From contig CALIOE010000079.1 of the NCBI GenBank assembly GCA_938044775.1, forward strand, positions 1-44,162: DNA of 44,162 nt. Reading direction: 5' to 3'. A program made the position numbers and the translations under genes. Of this stretch, positions 8,809 through 17,811 are shown piece after piece (positions within the stretch are counted from its first letter, which is position 1; each line of letters opens with the position of its first letter). Under the pieces are notes generated by a model that saw only the letters and a list, made by a program, of their open reading frames with translations, was not told the DNA's origin and made no database searches. This stretch comes from an uncultured Rhizobiaceae group bacterium. GTDB lineage: Bacteria; Pseudomonadota; Alphaproteobacteria; Rhizobiales; Rhizobiaceae.

Positions 8809-9375
8809 ATGGCACAGAGACCCCAGGGTGGCGGACGCAACAACCGCCGCGACGAGGAGCAAGACGACGGTTTCGTCGACAAGCTCGTTCACATCAACCG
8901 TGTTGCAAAAGTGGTCAAGGGTGGCCGTCGTTTTGGTTTTGCAGCCCTTGTGGTTGTCGGGGACCAAAAGGGCCGCGTTGGCTACGGTCACGGTAAGGCC
9001 CGCGAAGTGCCCGAGGCTATTCGCAAGGCTTCTGAAGCTGCCAAGCGCGATATGATTTTCGTCCCGTTGCGCGATGGGCGCACGTTGCATCACGACATCA
9101 ATGGCCGTCACGGCGCGGGCAAGGTTGTCCTTCGTGCGGCGCCTCCCGGAACCGGTATCATCGCCGGTGGACCGATGCGCGCAGTCTTTGAAACCGTTGG
9201 CATGTCCGATGTGGTGGCAAAATCGCTTGGGTCTTCGAACCCGTACAACATGGTTCGCGCGACATTTGACGCTCTCAAGCGCCAGATGCACCCCAAGGAT
9301 ATTGCTGCTCAGCGTGGTCTGAAATACGCCACGCTGCAGGAACGTCGTCGTGACCTGATTGGCGCGGAAGAGTAG
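8809..9375 (+). CDS. rpsE: 30S ribosomal protein S5
   Basis: 188 residues. S5 contributes to decoding accuracy and the mRNA entry tunnel. [20 protein letters not shown], the [20 protein letters not shown] stretch and [18 protein letters not shown] are diagnostic. I chose the ATG at 8809 ([18 protein letters not shown]), preceded by AAGGAACAGGAT. The in-frame upstream start at 8764 adds 15 residues with no family support. About 20 residues longer than E. coli S5 at the N-terminus, which is normal for alphaproteobacteria. Confidence 0.98.
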   Translation: MAQRPQGGGRNNRRDEEQDDGFVDKLVHINRVAKVVKGGRRFGFAALVVVGDQKGRVGYGHGKAREVPEAIRKASEAAKRDMIFVPLRDGRTLHHDINGRHGAGKVVLRAAPPGTGIIAGGPMRAVFETVGMSDVVAKSLGSSNPYNMVRATFDALKRQMHPKDIAAQRGLKYATLQERRRDLIGAEE

Positions 9376-9388
9376 GGGCTAGAGGACA

Positions 9389-9580
9389 ATGGCAGACAAA
9401 AAGACCGTCACGGTCCAGCAGATCGGCAGCCCGTTGCGGCGCCCGCAGGACCAGCGCCAGACCCTTATCGGTCTTGGCTTGAACAAAATGAACCGCACCC
9501 GCACGCTGGAGGATACTCCTTCGGTGCGCGGCATGATCAGAAAGGTTTCTCACCTCGTTCGCGTGGTTGATGAGGCCTGA
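9389..9580 (+). CDS. rpmD: 50S ribosomal protein L30
   Basis: 63 residues, a standard small L30. [20 protein letters not shown], then [20 protein letters not shown] and [17 protein letters not shown] match the family along its whole length. The ATG is preceded by GGGGCTAGAGGACA. It is 13 nt after rpsE and 14 nt before rplO. Confidence 0.98.
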   Translation: MADKKTVTVQQIGSPLRRPQDQRQTLIGLGLNKMNRTRTLEDTPSVRGMIRKVSHLVRVVDEA

Positions 9581-9594
9581 TCGGAGTTAAGAAC

Positions 9595-10080
9595 ATGAAA
9601 CTCAATGACATCTCAGACAAAGAGGGCGCAACCCGGTCCAGAAAACGCGTTGGTCGCGGTATTGGTTCGGGTTATGGCAAAACCGGCGGCCGCGGGGTCA
9701 AGGGACAAAAGTCGCGCTCGGGTGTATCCATTAATGGTTTCGAAGGCGGGCAAATGCCCATCTATCGTCGCCTGCCGAAACGTGGTTTTTCCAATGCCAA
9801 GTTCGCCAAGGACTTCAATGAAGTGTCCATCGAGCGTCTGGAAAAGGCTGTTGAGGCGAAAAAGCTGGACGTAAAGAGCGTCATCACGGCCGAAGTTCTC
9901 AAGGAAGCCGGTGTTGTCCGCCGGGTGCGCGATGGTGTTCGCGTGCTTGGTAGCGGTGATGCTAAGAGCAAGTTCAAGCTTGAGGTTGCCGGTGCTTCAA
10001 AATCGGCGATCGAGAAAATCGAGAAAGCTGGCGGTTCGGTCAAGGTGCTTGCACCGAAGAGCGAGGCGGCTGAAGCCTAA
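9595..10080 (+). CDS. rplO: 50S ribosomal protein L15
   Basis: 161 residues, somewhat longer than the 144 of E. coli L15 because of an Ala/Glu-rich end. [20 protein letters not shown] and the [19 protein letters not shown] segment are diagnostic of this late-assembly 50S protein. The ATG follows GGAGTTAAGAAC. In many bacteria secY follows immediately, but here a strong terminator lies seven bases after the stop. Confidence 0.98.
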   Translation: MKLNDISDKEGATRSRKRVGRGIGSGYGKTGGRGVKGQKSRSGVSINGFEGGQMPIYRRLPKRGFSNAKFAKDFNEVSIERLEKAVEAKKLDVKSVITAEVLKEAGVVRRVRDGVRVLGSGDAKSKFKLEVAGASKSAIEKIEKAGGSVKVLAPKSEAAEA

Positions 10081-10086
10081 TCAAGG

Positions 10087-10114
10087 AAGGCCCCGCTTGT
10101 CGGGGCCTTTTTTT
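10087..10114 (+). terminator. Intrinsic terminator between rplO and secY
   Basis: AAGGCCCCG (10087-10095) pairs perfectly with CGGGGCCTT (10101-10109) over a CTTGT loop and runs into seven consecutive T residues (10108-10114). This is a textbook Rho-independent terminator. It separates the ribosomal spc genes from the SecY-like small gene, secY and adk, which therefore need read-through or their own promoter. I could not recognise a convincing promoter in the 79 bases that follow. Confidence 0.88.
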
Positions 10115-10193
10115 GCATTTGGCAGACTTTGTCTCTGGACTTTACACACTGCTATTCCCAATTGTGGACATCAGGTTGCGACGGGAGCACAGG

Positions 10194-10394
10194 ATGAAAT
10201 CGCCAATTGAGCACATAGTCTGTGGCTTCAACTGGTCTGCACTTGGACGCGCAAAGCGTTTGAAGTCCGGACTTTTTTTCCTTTTGCTTGCCTTTGTTGC
10301 CATCCGTTTGGGCGCACATATTCCCCTGCCGGGTGTGGATACTGCCTCCGGAGCATCTTCCCCCTTTGCGCATATGGGCAGCCTGTTCTATTAG
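10194..10394 (+). CDS. 66-residue SecY N-terminus-like small membrane protein
   Basis: A small gene between the rplO terminator and secY. It starts at an ATG preceded by GGGAGCACAGG, with GGAG at a good distance. Placed against the adjacent SecY without gaps, residues 1-49 match at the same residue numbers at about 18 positions. These include L23, K24, L27, F29, L31, A33, R38-L39-G40 and P44-L45-P46-G47. It thus copies SecY's cytoplasmic N-terminal helix, transmembrane helix 1 and the following turn. It then ends with 17 residues (ending SLFY) in place of the plug and remaining helices. The reading after the stop shows no further SecY. A partial secY duplication kept as a small gene, or a decayed remnant, are both possible. 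The function is unknown. Confidence 0.6.
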   Translation: MKSPIEHIVCGFNWSALGRAKRLKSGLFFLLLAFVAIRLGAHIPLPGVDTASGASSPFAHMGSLFY

Positions 10395-10454
10395 ACATGA
10401 ATTATTGAACTCAGCCGGCTGCATCTGAAGCCGCCGGTCTGATGGGAGACAAAA

Positions 10455-11804
10455 ATGGCATCTGCCGCCGAACAACTGGCCGCCAATCTGAGTTTTTCGA
10501 CCTTCTCGAAAGCCACGGATCTAAAAAAACGGCTCTGGTTTACGCTGTTTGCACTGATCGTTTACCGGCTGGGCACCTATGTGCCTCTCCCCGGGATTAA
10601 TCCGCAGGCATTTGCTCAGGCGTTTGAACAACAAAGCCAGGGCGTTCTCGGACTTTTTAACATGTTTGCCGGCGGCGCCGTTGAGCGGCTCGCCATATTT
10701 GCGCTCGGCATCATGCCGTACATTTCCGCATCCATTATTATGCAGTTGATGACTTCGGTTGTTCCAACGCTGGAGCAACTCAAAAAGGACGGCGAATCCG
10801 GACGTAAAGTCATCAACCAGTATACCCGTTACGGAACGGTTATCCTTGGAACGGCGCAGGCATACGGCATCGCGGCTGGTCTTCAGTCCGGCGATGGCAT
10901 TGTTACAAATCCAGGTTGGTTTTTCATGTTGACGACGGTTGTCACGCTGGTCGGCGGAACAATGTTTTTGATGTGGCTTGGCGAGCAGATTACGGCGAGG
11001 GGTATCGGCAATGGTATTTCGCTCATCATTTTTGCCGGCATTGTTGCGGCCCTGCCGGGCGCACTGGCCCAGCTCTTCAATGCTGGTGAAACGGGCACGA
11101 TCTCGACATTCACAATGCTGGCGGTTCTGGTCTCCATTGTCGGCCTGATCGCCTTTATCGTGTTTATTGAACGGGCCCAGCGGCGATTGTTGATACAATA
11201 TCCAAAGCGCCAGGTGGGCAATAAGATGTTTCAGGGTGATGCTTCGCACTTGCCGCTGAAGCTTAATACCGCCGGTGTGATTCCGCCGATCTTTGCATCT
11301 TCCCTTCTGTTGTTGCCGGCCACAGTTGCTGGCTTCTCGGGTGGGGAAGGGCAGTCCGAATTCATGACCGCAATAAGCACTTTCCTTGGCCGCGGTCAGC
11401 CGGGTTACCTGATCTTCTACGGCGTGATGATCGCTTTCTTTGCGTTTTTCTATACGGCGATTGTCTTCACACCGAAGGAAACCGCCGACAATATGAAGCA
11501 GCACGGTGGTTTTATTCCCGGTATTCGTCCTGGCGAACGAACGGCTGAATATATCGACTATGTCCTGACACGCATCACGACCTTAGGCGCGCTCTATCTC
11601 GTTTTTGTTTGTTTGCTTCCCGAGATGTTCCTAACGGGTCTGGGGATCTCCGTGTTCCTTGGCGGAACCTCCTTGCTCATTGTGGTCAGTGTAACGATGG
11701 ACACGGTCAACCAGGTCCAAGGCCACTTGTTCGCCCAGCAGTATGAAGGCTTGATCAAAAAGTCGAAATTACGCGGGGGTAAGGGGAGCAAGCGCCGCAA
11801 ATGA
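10455..11804 (+). CDS. secY: Preprotein translocase subunit SecY
   Basis: 449 residues, normal for SecY, the ten-helix channel of the Sec translocon in the inner membrane. Residues 23-49 hold the first helix with [12 protein letters not shown]. The plug region follows as [20 protein letters not shown], and then [13 protein letters not shown]. Cytoplasmic loop motifs [20 protein letters not shown] and, later, [20 protein letters not shown] are present. The C-terminus ends [13 protein letters not shown]. The ATG follows GATGGGAGACAAAA. The stop overlaps the adk start by four bases (ATGA). Confidence 0.98.
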   Translation: MASAAEQLAANLSFSTFSKATDLKKRLWFTLFALIVYRLGTYVPLPGINPQAFAQAFEQQSQGVLGLFNMFAGGAVERLAIFALGIMPYISASIIMQLMTSVVPTLEQLKKDGESGRKVINQYTRYGTVILGTAQAYGIAAGLQSGDGIVTNPGWFFMLTTVVTLVGGTMFLMWLGEQITARGIGNGISLIIFAGIVAALPGALAQLFNAGETGTISTFTMLAVLVSIVGLIAFIVFIERAQRRLLIQYPKRQVGNKMFQGDASHLPLKLNTAGVIPPIFASSLLLLPATVAGFSGGEGQSEFMTAISTFLGRGQPGYLIFYGVMIAFFAFFYTAIVFTPKETADNMKQHGGFIPGIRPGERTAEYIDYVLTRITTLGALYLVFVCLLPEMFLTGLGISVFLGGTSLLIVVSVTMDTVNQVQGHLFAQQYEGLIKKSKLRGGKGSKRRK

Positions 11805-12451
11805 GGTTGATTTTGTTGGGCCCACCCGGATCCGGGAAGGGAACACAGGCTAAGCGCCTGGTCGAAGAACATAACATTCCGCAGCTTTCTACCGGCGACA
11901 TGCTCCGTGCCGCCGCAGCCGCCGGAAGTGATACCGGCAAGCGTGCAAAAGCCATTATGGATGCCGGGAAGCTGGTTTCTGACGATATCGTGAATGCCAT
12001 CGTCTCAGAACGGATCGATCAGGCCGATTGCGCCAATGGATTTATTCTCGACGGATATCCAAGGACTCTGCCACAGGCGGATGCCGTCGAAACGATGCTG
12101 CTGGAGAAGGGGACCCAGCTTGATGCTGTCGTCGAGTTGCGGGTTGACGACGACGCGATGGTTGAGCGCATTGCCGGCCGATACACCTGTTCGAATTGCG
12201 GTGCAGGATACCACGATACTTTGAAAATGCCGTCCAAAACCGGTGTTTGTGACAAATGTGGAGGCGCTGAGTTCAAAAGACGTCCCGATGACAATGCCGA
12301 GGCCATGCGCACCCGATTGCAGGTATATTACAAGGAAACATCTCCACTAATCGGCTACTACTACGCTAAGGGTTTATTGCGACCCGTAGATGGTATGGCT
12401 GAGATCGAAGCTGTTGGAATTGAAATTGCTGCTGTGCTTGGGAGTTTGTGA
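11801..12451 (+). CDS. adk: Adenylate kinase, zinc-LID type
   Basis: 216 residues. Converts ATP and AMP to two ADP in the cytoplasm. The P-loop [10 protein letters not shown] is at residues 7-16 and the AMP-binding region includes [10 protein letters not shown] and [10 protein letters not shown]. The LID carries four cysteines, C130, C133, C150 and C153 (CxxC and CxxC), which indicates a structural zinc site. This is usual in Gram-positive enzymes and found in many alphaproteobacteria. The start overlaps secY by four bases, so expression is probably coupled to translocon synthesis. A 271-nt gap follows. Confidence 0.98.
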   Translation: MRLILLGPPGSGKGTQAKRLVEEHNIPQLSTGDMLRAAAAAGSDTGKRAKAIMDAGKLVSDDIVNAIVSERIDQADCANGFILDGYPRTLPQADAVETMLLEKGTQLDAVVELRVDDDAMVERIAGRYTCSNCGAGYHDTLKMPSKTGVCDKCGGAEFKRRPDDNAEAMRTRLQVYYKETSPLIGYYYAKGLLRPVDGMAEIEAVGIEIAAVLGSL

Positions 12452-12722
12452 CCATCACATTGTGCTGTTTGTGGCGATATGAAGCTTCAACTTAGAGGCT
12501 TCGCTGAGCACCACGATCAAATGCTGAACATGCCTGTTGACGTCGTGATCGATAGGGCTTAGGACACAACAAATTCGCGACATTATTGCGGTTGGATTCG
12601 GGTCTTTGGCGGACCTGAGGCAGCCGCTTTCGGTTTGTGGTCCTCTAGGGGGTCAAACCTCCAGATAAATCATCCGCAGCAAGCGCAATTTGGCGCAGCG
12701 GCAAAACGGCAAGGAGATCAGC
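12452..12722 (+). other. adk-rpsM intergenic region, no gene recognised
   Basis: This is the largest unexplained gap in the ribosomal cluster. It contains a GAAGC and GGCTTC pairing close to its start, a GCGC(AATTTG)GCGC stem near its end, and the rpsM ribosome-binding site CAAGGAG. A 27-codon reading frame beginning at 12479 has no visible ribosome-binding site or family motif and is not called. In E. coli the leader before rpsM binds S4, but I see no recognisable copy of that structure, and rpsD is absent from this cluster. A promoter or leader for the alpha genes is likely here but could not be pinned down. Confidence 0.5.
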
Positions 12723-13091
12723 GTGGCTCGTATCGCTGGCGTAAACATCCCGACAAATAAGCGCACGATTATCGCGCTACAATATATCCACGGTATCGGG
12801 CAAAAGAATGCCGCAGAGATCGTCGAAAAGGCAAACATTCCCAGTGAACGTCGCGTGAACCAACTGACCGACGCGGAAGTGCTGCAGATTCGTGAAATCA
12901 TCGACCGCGACTACATGGTTGAGGGCGACCTTCGCCGGGAAGTTTCTATGAACGTCAAGCGCCTCATGGATCTCGGTTGCTACCGTGGATTGCGCCATCG
13001 CCGCGGTCTTCCGACCCGTGGTCAGCGGACCCACACAAACGCCCGCACCCGCAAGGGGCCGGCCAAGGCAATTGCAGGTAAGAAAAAGTAG
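12723..13091 (+). CDS. rpsM: 30S ribosomal protein S13
   Basis: 122 residues when started at GTG 12723, exactly the usual S13 length. S13 is in the 30S head and contacts the P-site tRNA and the 50S. The start gives [19 protein letters not shown], and the C-terminal [20 protein letters not shown] with [14 protein letters not shown] is invariant. AAGGAG stands eight bases upstream of the GTG. An upstream in-frame ATG at 12690 would add 11 residues across the ribosome-binding site and is rejected. Confidence 0.97.
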   Translation: MARIAGVNIPTNKRTIIALQYIHGIGQKNAAEIVEKANIPSERRVNQLTDAEVLQIREIIDRDYMVEGDLRREVSMNVKRLMDLGCYRGLRHRRGLPTRGQRTHTNARTRKGPAKAIAGKKK

Positions 13092-13210
13092 TTTGAAGCT
13101 GGTCGTTTGTCGCCGTTGGTTTTGCTAACGGCTGATTTCAAACGGCCGGTGACTTTATCCGGTGTAGCCGCTGGAATTACGGCGGCGAAAATATCAAAGA
13201 AGGACACAAA

Positions 13211-13600
13211 ATGGCAAAAGAAGCCGCGCGCGTTAAAAAACGCGAACGCAAGAATATTTCGTCGGGCGTTGCTCACGTCAACTCTACATTTAACAACACC
13301 ATGATCACCATCACCGACGCCCAGGGCAATGCAATTGCCTGGTCATCTGCTGGAGCTCAGGGGTTTAAGGGGTCGCGCAAGTCGACACCTTTTGCGGCGC
13401 AGGTTGCTGCTGAGGATGCGGGCAAGAAAGCGCAAGAACACGGCATGAAGACCCTGGAAGTGGAAGTTCGTGGCCCTGGTTCTGGTCGTGAATCGGCTTT
13501 GCGGGCTCTTCAGTCCATCGGTTTTGTCATCACATCCATCCGCGATGTGACGTCGGTTCCTCACAACGGTTGCCGCGCACGCAAGCAGCGTCGCGTCTAG
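13211..13600 (+). CDS. rpsK: 30S ribosomal protein S11
   Basis: 129 residues, normal for S11, a platform protein near the E-site. [20 protein letters not shown], then [20 protein letters not shown] and the end [18 protein letters not shown] are family signatures. The ATG follows GAAGGACACAAA. The 119-nt gap from rpsM has stem-forming pairs, including GCCGC with GGCGGC shortly before the ribosome-binding site. Confidence 0.98.
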   Translation: MAKEAARVKKRERKNISSGVAHVNSTFNNTMITITDAQGNAIAWSSAGAQGFKGSRKSTPFAAQVAAEDAGKKAQEHGMKTLEVEVRGPGSGRESALRALQSIGFVITSIRDVTSVPHNGCRARKQRRV

Positions 13601-13688
13601 CCACTCATCCGGCCCCGTCTCATCCCGCGGGGCATAGACGTTTGTTGTCGCGACTGGATGGCGACAGTCCAATCGGAAGGATTATTCC

Positions 13689-14696
13689 ATGATTCACAGA
13701 AACTGGCAGGAACTCATCAAGCCCAACAAGCTGGAGATTTCCGCAAACGGGTCAAAAGGCACTCTCGTGGCCGAGCCGCTCGAGCGCGGCTTCGGCCTGA
13801 CGCTCGGCAACGCTTTGCGCCGGGTGCTTCTGTCGTCGCTTCAGGGCGCCGCTGTTACCGCTGTACAAATCGATGGCGTGTTGCATGAATTTTCGTCAAT
13901 CGCTGGCGTTCGTGAAGACGTTACCGACATCATATTGAACATCAAAGAGCTTGCCATCCGTATGGAAGGTGAGGGTCCCAAGCGCATGGTAGTGCGCAAG
14001 GAAGGAGCCGGTCCGGTCACCGCTGGTGATATTCAAACCGTTGGTGATATCGAGATATTGAATCCGGAACTCGTGCTGTGCACGCTGGATGAAGATGCCG
14101 AAATTCGCATGGAATTCACCGTCAATACCGGGAAAGGCTATGTGGCAGCCGAGCGAAACCGGCCTGAGGACGCTCCAATCGGCCTGATTCCGGTCGACAG
14201 CCTGTATTCGCCGGTTCGGAAGGTCTCCTACAAGACTGAGAACACCCGCGAAGGCCAGGTGCTTGACTATGACAAGCTGACGATGACCATCGAAACCGAT
14301 GGGTCTGTGACACCGGAAGATGCTGTGGCCTATGGCGCGCGCATTCTCCAGGACCAGCTTTCGATCTTCGTCAACTTTGAAGAGCCACAGAAGGAGGTTG
14401 TTCAGGAGCAGGTCACCGAACTGGCTTTCAACCCGGCGCTGCTTAAGAAGGTGGACGAGCTCGAGCTATCTGTACGGTCTGCGAACTGCCTCAAGAACGA
14501 TAATATTGTCTATATTGGCGATCTGATCCAGAAGACCGAAGGCGAAATGCTTCGCACTCCGAACTTCGGTCGCAAATCCTTGAATGAAATCAAGGAAGTG
14601 CTCGCCACAATGGGGCTGCATCTTGGCATGGAAATTCCAGCCTGGCCTCCGGAAAATATCGAAGATCTGGCCAAGCGCTACGAAGATCAGTACTGA
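13689..14696 (+). CDS. rpoA: RNA polymerase alpha subunit
   Basis: 335 residues, the alphaproteobacterial length. The N-terminal dimerisation domain (about residues 1-235) shows [19 protein letters not shown] and [20 protein letters not shown]. The C-terminal domain, which contacts activators and UP-element DNA, begins near residue 250 and carries [20 protein letters not shown] and [20 protein letters not shown]. The ATG follows GGAAGGATTATTCC. A GCCCCG and CGGGGC stem lies in the 88-nt spacer after rpsK. Confidence 0.99.
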   Translation: MIHRNWQELIKPNKLEISANGSKGTLVAEPLERGFGLTLGNALRRVLLSSLQGAAVTAVQIDGVLHEFSSIAGVREDVTDIILNIKELAIRMEGEGPKRMVVRKEGAGPVTAGDIQTVGDIEILNPELVLCTLDEDAEIRMEFTVNTGKGYVAAERNRPEDAPIGLIPVDSLYSPVRKVSYKTENTREGQVLDYDKLTMTIETDGSVTPEDAVAYGARILQDQLSIFVNFEEPQKEVVQEQVTELAFNPALLKKVDELELSVRSANCLKNDNIVYIGDLIQKTEGEMLRTPNFGRKSLNEIKEVLATMGLHLGMEIPAWPPENIEDLAKRYEDQY

Positions 14697-14754
14697 GTTA
14701 AACCAAAATAGCAGGCTTAAGTCCTAGGCTGCTGTATTCCATAGGAGAAGGCAT

Positions 14755-15198
14755 ATGCGTCACCGCAAGCAAGGGCGTAAGCTCAACAGAACCCAGAGTC
14801 ACCGCAAAGCCATGTTCATGAACATGTCGGTTGCACTGCTGACCCACGAACAGATCGTCACAACGTTGCCCAAGGCCAAGGAGCTTCGGGCTGTTGTTGA
14901 CAAGCTTATCACTCTGGGCAAACGCGGTGATCTGCATGCGCGTCGTCAAGCGGTTTCGCAGCTTCAGGACAACGGTGTTGTTCAAAAGCTCTTTTCATCC
15001 CTGGCGGAGCGCTACAAAGAACGGCCCGGCGGCTATACAAGGGTCCTGAAAGCCGGCTTCCGCTACGGCGACAATGCGCCGATGGCCGTTATTGAGCTGG
15101 TTGATCGTGATGTGGACGCCAAAGGTAAGGCTGACCGTGAGCGACTGGAAGCCGAAGAAGCAGATGCGCCGGGCGAAACGGCAGACGCTGCAGCGTAA
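14755..15198 (+). CDS. rplQ: 50S ribosomal protein L17
   Basis: 147 residues against about 127 in E. coli. The extra length is an acidic Ala/Glu/Asp tail. L17 borders the exit-tunnel side of the 50[21 protein letters not shown] and the following [19 protein letters not shown] are diagnostic, and [20 protein letters not shown] is in the C-terminal half. The ATG follows AGGAGAAGGCAT. Last gene of the alpha group and followed by an intrinsic terminator. Confidence 0.98.
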   Translation: MRHRKQGRKLNRTQSHRKAMFMNMSVALLTHEQIVTTLPKAKELRAVVDKLITLGKRGDLHARRQAVSQLQDNGVVQKLFSSLAERYKERPGGYTRVLKAGFRYGDNAPMAVIELVDRDVDAKGKADRERLEAEEADAPGETADAAA

Positions 15199-15223
15199 GG
15201 CATTGTAAATTGTCGAATTCAGG

Positions 15224-15256
15224 AGGCCGCCCAGTGCAAACTGGAGCGGCCTTTTT
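15224..15256 (+). terminator. Intrinsic terminator after rplQ
   Basis: AGGCCGC (15224-15230) pairs with GCGGCCT (15246-15252), and the inner CCAGT pairs with ACTGG around a GCAA tetraloop with one bulged A. Five T residues follow at 15252-15256. This closes the ribosomal supercluster. Only 39 bases remain before the next gene, so that gene's promoter probably lies within or upstream of the terminator. Confidence 0.88.
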
Positions 15257-15295
15257 GTTTACGCAGCCAAACATCCAGATATCAGAGGGGAATTG

Positions 15296-16315
15296 ATGCA
15301 GAAGACTGTTTTGCTGACGGGCGTCACTGGATTTATCGCCGGGCATATCGCCGTTGAGCTGCTAAGGCGTGGATATCGTGTCAGAGGCAGCCTGCGAAGC
15401 CTTGTACGGGTGGGTCCTCTGACTCAGCTTTTTACAGCCTTGGGTTTTTCCGAAGATTCATTCGAGTTTGTAGAGCTCGATCTTGAACGGGACGCGGGGT
15501 GGGCTGAGGCCATGGACGGGTGTTGCGCCATTCAGCACGTCGCATCCCCGTTTCCCATTGACGATCCTTCCGACAAAATGGCGATGGTTCCCGCGGCCAG
15601 GGGAGGGACACTGAGAATCCTGAGCCAGGCGCGACGGGCCGGTGTGCCAAAGGTCGTTCTGACGTCGTCTACCGCCGCCATTAAGGATGGTGTTCGCAAG
15701 CCCGATGAATATGTGTTTTCTGAGTCAGACTGGTCGGATACCGCGTCCGAGCATATCCGTGCCTATTCCATGTCAAAGACCCTTGCAGAGGCGGCCGCCT
15801 GGGCAGACGTTGAGGAGCATGGCGGTCCGGTTTTGACCGTCATGAATCCCAGTTTTGTGCTTGGCCCCATGCTTGACCAGACGCTCAGCACGTCCGGGGA
15901 AGTTGTCCGACTTATGTTCACGGGAAAGTACCCAGCCGTTCCTGAACTGTGCTTTGCCGTTGTCGATGTGCGGGACGTGGCGCGTGCACATGTGAACGGC
16001 ATGGAAATGCCCGAGGCCGACGGACAGCGCTTCCTGCTTTCAAGTGGGACGATGATGATGATCGACATGGCAAAAGTCTTGAAAAGCCGGTTTCCCGCCA
16101 GTTCTTCAAAACTACCCAGATTCCAGGCGCCAGGGCTGATGGTCAAGATCTTGTCGCTGTTTGATCCGAGCGTTCGAGGTGTTTTGCCGGAAATTGGCAA
16201 GCGGTACGGAATCAACAACGAGAAAGCATCGAAGGTCCTCGGCATCGAATTTGCAAAAACCGAAGATGCTTTGGTTGCAATGGGTGAGAGTCTGATCTCG
16301 CGTAACATGATATAG
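15296..16315 (+). CDS. NAD(P)-dependent extended short-chain reductase, dihydroflavonol-reductase-like
   Basis: 339 residues. The N-terminal Rossmann motif TGVTGFIAG (residues 8-16) and the catalytic YxxxK, here Y157-S-M-S-K161, with TSSTAAI as the Ser region, place it in the atypical (extended) SDR family. It resembles dihydroflavonol-4-reductase, cinnamoyl-CoA reductase and Gre2-like carbonyl reductases. The NPSFVLGPML segment typical of that group follows. The exact substrate cannot be told. The start is ATG 15296 after GAGGGGAATTG, and a TTG three bases earlier is less likely. It stands alone between the rplQ terminator and the protease gene, with an 81-nt gap behind it. A broad-specificity aldehyde or ketone reductase is the best guess. 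Confidence 0.85.
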   Translation: MQKTVLLTGVTGFIAGHIAVELLRRGYRVRGSLRSLVRVGPLTQLFTALGFSEDSFEFVELDLERDAGWAEAMDGCCAIQHVASPFPIDDPSDKMAMVPAARGGTLRILSQARRAGVPKVVLTSSTAAIKDGVRKPDEYVFSESDWSDTASEHIRAYSMSKTLAEAAAWADVEEHGGPVLTVMNPSFVLGPMLDQTLSTSGEVVRLMFTGKYPAVPELCFAVVDVRDVARAHVNGMEMPEADGQRFLLSSGTMMMIDMAKVLKSRFPASSSKLPRFQAPGLMVKILSLFDPSVRGVLPEIGKRYGINNEKASKVLGIEFAKTEDALVAMGESLISRNMI

Positions 16316-16396
16316 CTACAATTTCCTGTGTGCCGGCTGGCCTTCGCGGCTTTACGGTCCTATCTGTGGACCAACGAAATTGGCTTGGAGTTCACA

Positions 16397-17803
16397 ATGA
16401 CTATCTGCCGCAGTTTTTTGGTTGTCTTCAGCCTTTGGACGGCTGCGATGACGGCGGTTCCCGCTTCGGCTACCAAGCTTGTTCCTCAGTCGGAACTTCA
16501 GATACAGCTGAGTTTTGCGCCTCTGGTGAAGCAAATGGCGCCCTCTGTGGTGAATGTCTACGCTGCCCGGCAAGTTCGACAGCGTCGCTCGCCCTTTGCA
16601 GGTGACCCCTTTTTCGAACGCTTCTTCGGTCGTGGGCTGGGTGGACAGCAGCGGCCGCGCACTGCCCGCTCGCTTGGTTCGGGTGTCGTGATTGGTACCG
16701 ATGGGATTATCATCACAAACAACCACGTGATTGAGAATGCGGACGAGGTGAAGATTGCCTTTGCTGATGGCCGCGAGTTCGAAGCCACAATCGTTCTTGT
16801 TGACAAGACTTCGGACCTTGCCGTGCTTAAGGTCGATGCGGGTGAGGAATTCCCTGCCATTGCTCTTGGCGACAGTGAAGATCTTCAGGTTGGTGACCTT
16901 GTGCTTGCCATCGGCAATCCGTTTGGGGTGGGCCAGACAGTCACCAGTGGGATTGTTTCAGCGCTTGCCCGCAGCCAGATGGGCGTCAATGATTTTGGAT
17001 TCTTCATTCAAACCGACGCTTCCATAAACCCCGGCAATTCGGGTGGTGCGCTCGTCAGCATGGAAGGGGAACTGATTGGCATCAACACGGCAATTTTCTC
17101 GCGATCCGGAGGGTCCAACGGTATCGGTTTTGCGGTGCCATCCAACATGGTTCGCGTGGTGCTCGACTCGGTGCGGGCAGGCAGCACGACCCTCCTGCGG
17201 CCTTGGGTTGGTGCCGACTTTCAATCGGTCACGCCTGACATAGCCGAGTCACTCGGGCTGGACCGACCGCGTGGGGCGCTCGTTTCGGGTGTGACCCGCA
17301 ACAGTCCTGCAGAGCGCGCCGGATTGCAACTTGGCGATATCATCCTGGCGCTGGACGACAAGCCCGTTCCTCAGGTTCAGGCGCTTGGGTACAGACTTGC
17401 CACTGCCGGTATCGGACGAACGGTTTCTCTATCAATCCTGACGAAGGGAGAACGGCGCAAGCTGGACATTGCGCTGGAGCCTGCCCCTGAAAAGCCGGAG
17501 CGCGATGTTCGCTTGATCGATGGTCGGTCGCCTTTTGCCGGACTGGAGGTTGCCAATCTGTCCCCGCGTGTTGCCATGGAAGTGGGCATGGGATCGGACA
17601 AAAGAGGGGTGGTTGTATTGCGGGTACAGGAGAATTCTACGGCTTCACGAATGGGCTTCAAACCCGGAGATATTGTGCTTCAAATTAACGGCGAACTTGT
17701 CGAGAGCACGAAGGCCCTGGATGCGCTTTCCAACACCCAATACCGGGGGTGGGAGTTTGTATTTGAGCGTGGCGGTCGCCGGTTCTCGCGTTTTGTGCGT
17801 TAG
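16397..17803 (+). CDS. Periplasmic Deg/HtrA (Do family) serine protease
   Basis: 468 residues. A signal peptide (residues 1-about 25, ending PASA) sends it to the periplasm, where Do proteases degrade and chaperone misfolded envelope proteins. The trypsin-like domain carries the triad H110 (ITNNHVIENA), D140 (TSDLAVLKV) and S215 (NPGNSGGAL). Two PDZ domains follow, around residues 270-345 and 385-465. The loop after the strand leading to residue 60 is rich in Arg, Phe and Gly, as in DegP/DegQ. The ATG at 16397 follows TTGGAG. Longer readings from 16328 would put residues before the signal peptide. It is eight bases upstream of rarA. DegP versus DegQ cannot be settled by eye. Confidence 0.95.
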   Translation: MTICRSFLVVFSLWTAAMTAVPASATKLVPQSELQIQLSFAPLVKQMAPSVVNVYAARQVRQRRSPFAGDPFFERFFGRGLGGQQRPRTARSLGSGVVIGTDGIIITNNHVIENADEVKIAFADGREFEATIVLVDKTSDLAVLKVDAGEEFPAIALGDSEDLQVGDLVLAIGNPFGVGQTVTSGIVSALARSQMGVNDFGFFIQTDASINPGNSGGALVSMEGELIGINTAIFSRSGGSNGIGFAVPSNMVRVVLDSVRAGSTTLLRPWVGADFQSVTPDIAESLGLDRPRGALVSGVTRNSPAERAGLQLGDIILALDDKPVPQVQALGYRLATAGIGRTVSLSILTKGERRKLDIALEPAPEKPERDVRLIDGRSPFAGLEVANLSPRVAMEVGMGSDKRGVVVLRVQENSTASRMGFKPGDIVLQINGELVESTKALDALSNTQYRGWEFVFERGGRRFSRFVR

Positions 17804-17811
17804 GGTGTCGA

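Noticed and set aside
10115..10193. Promoter for the small gene and secY
   Set aside because: TTGGCA/TTTACA and TTGTCT/TATTCC pairs are poor at the -10 (three of six or fewer), so no promoter was called.
10194..10394. The SecY-like small gene as the start of a broken second full secY
   Set aside because: Reading on after its stop in the same frame gives further stops and no helices 2-10, and nothing suggests a frameshifted remainder. A partial duplication fits better.
10521..11504. Long antisense reading frame over secY
   Set aside because: It lies wholly opposite secY and has no family motif. Such frames arise from codon bias in GC-rich genes.
12479..12562. 27-codon reading frame in the adk-rpsM gap
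   Set aside because: No visible ribosome-binding site, no motif, and a length expected by chance in such a gap.
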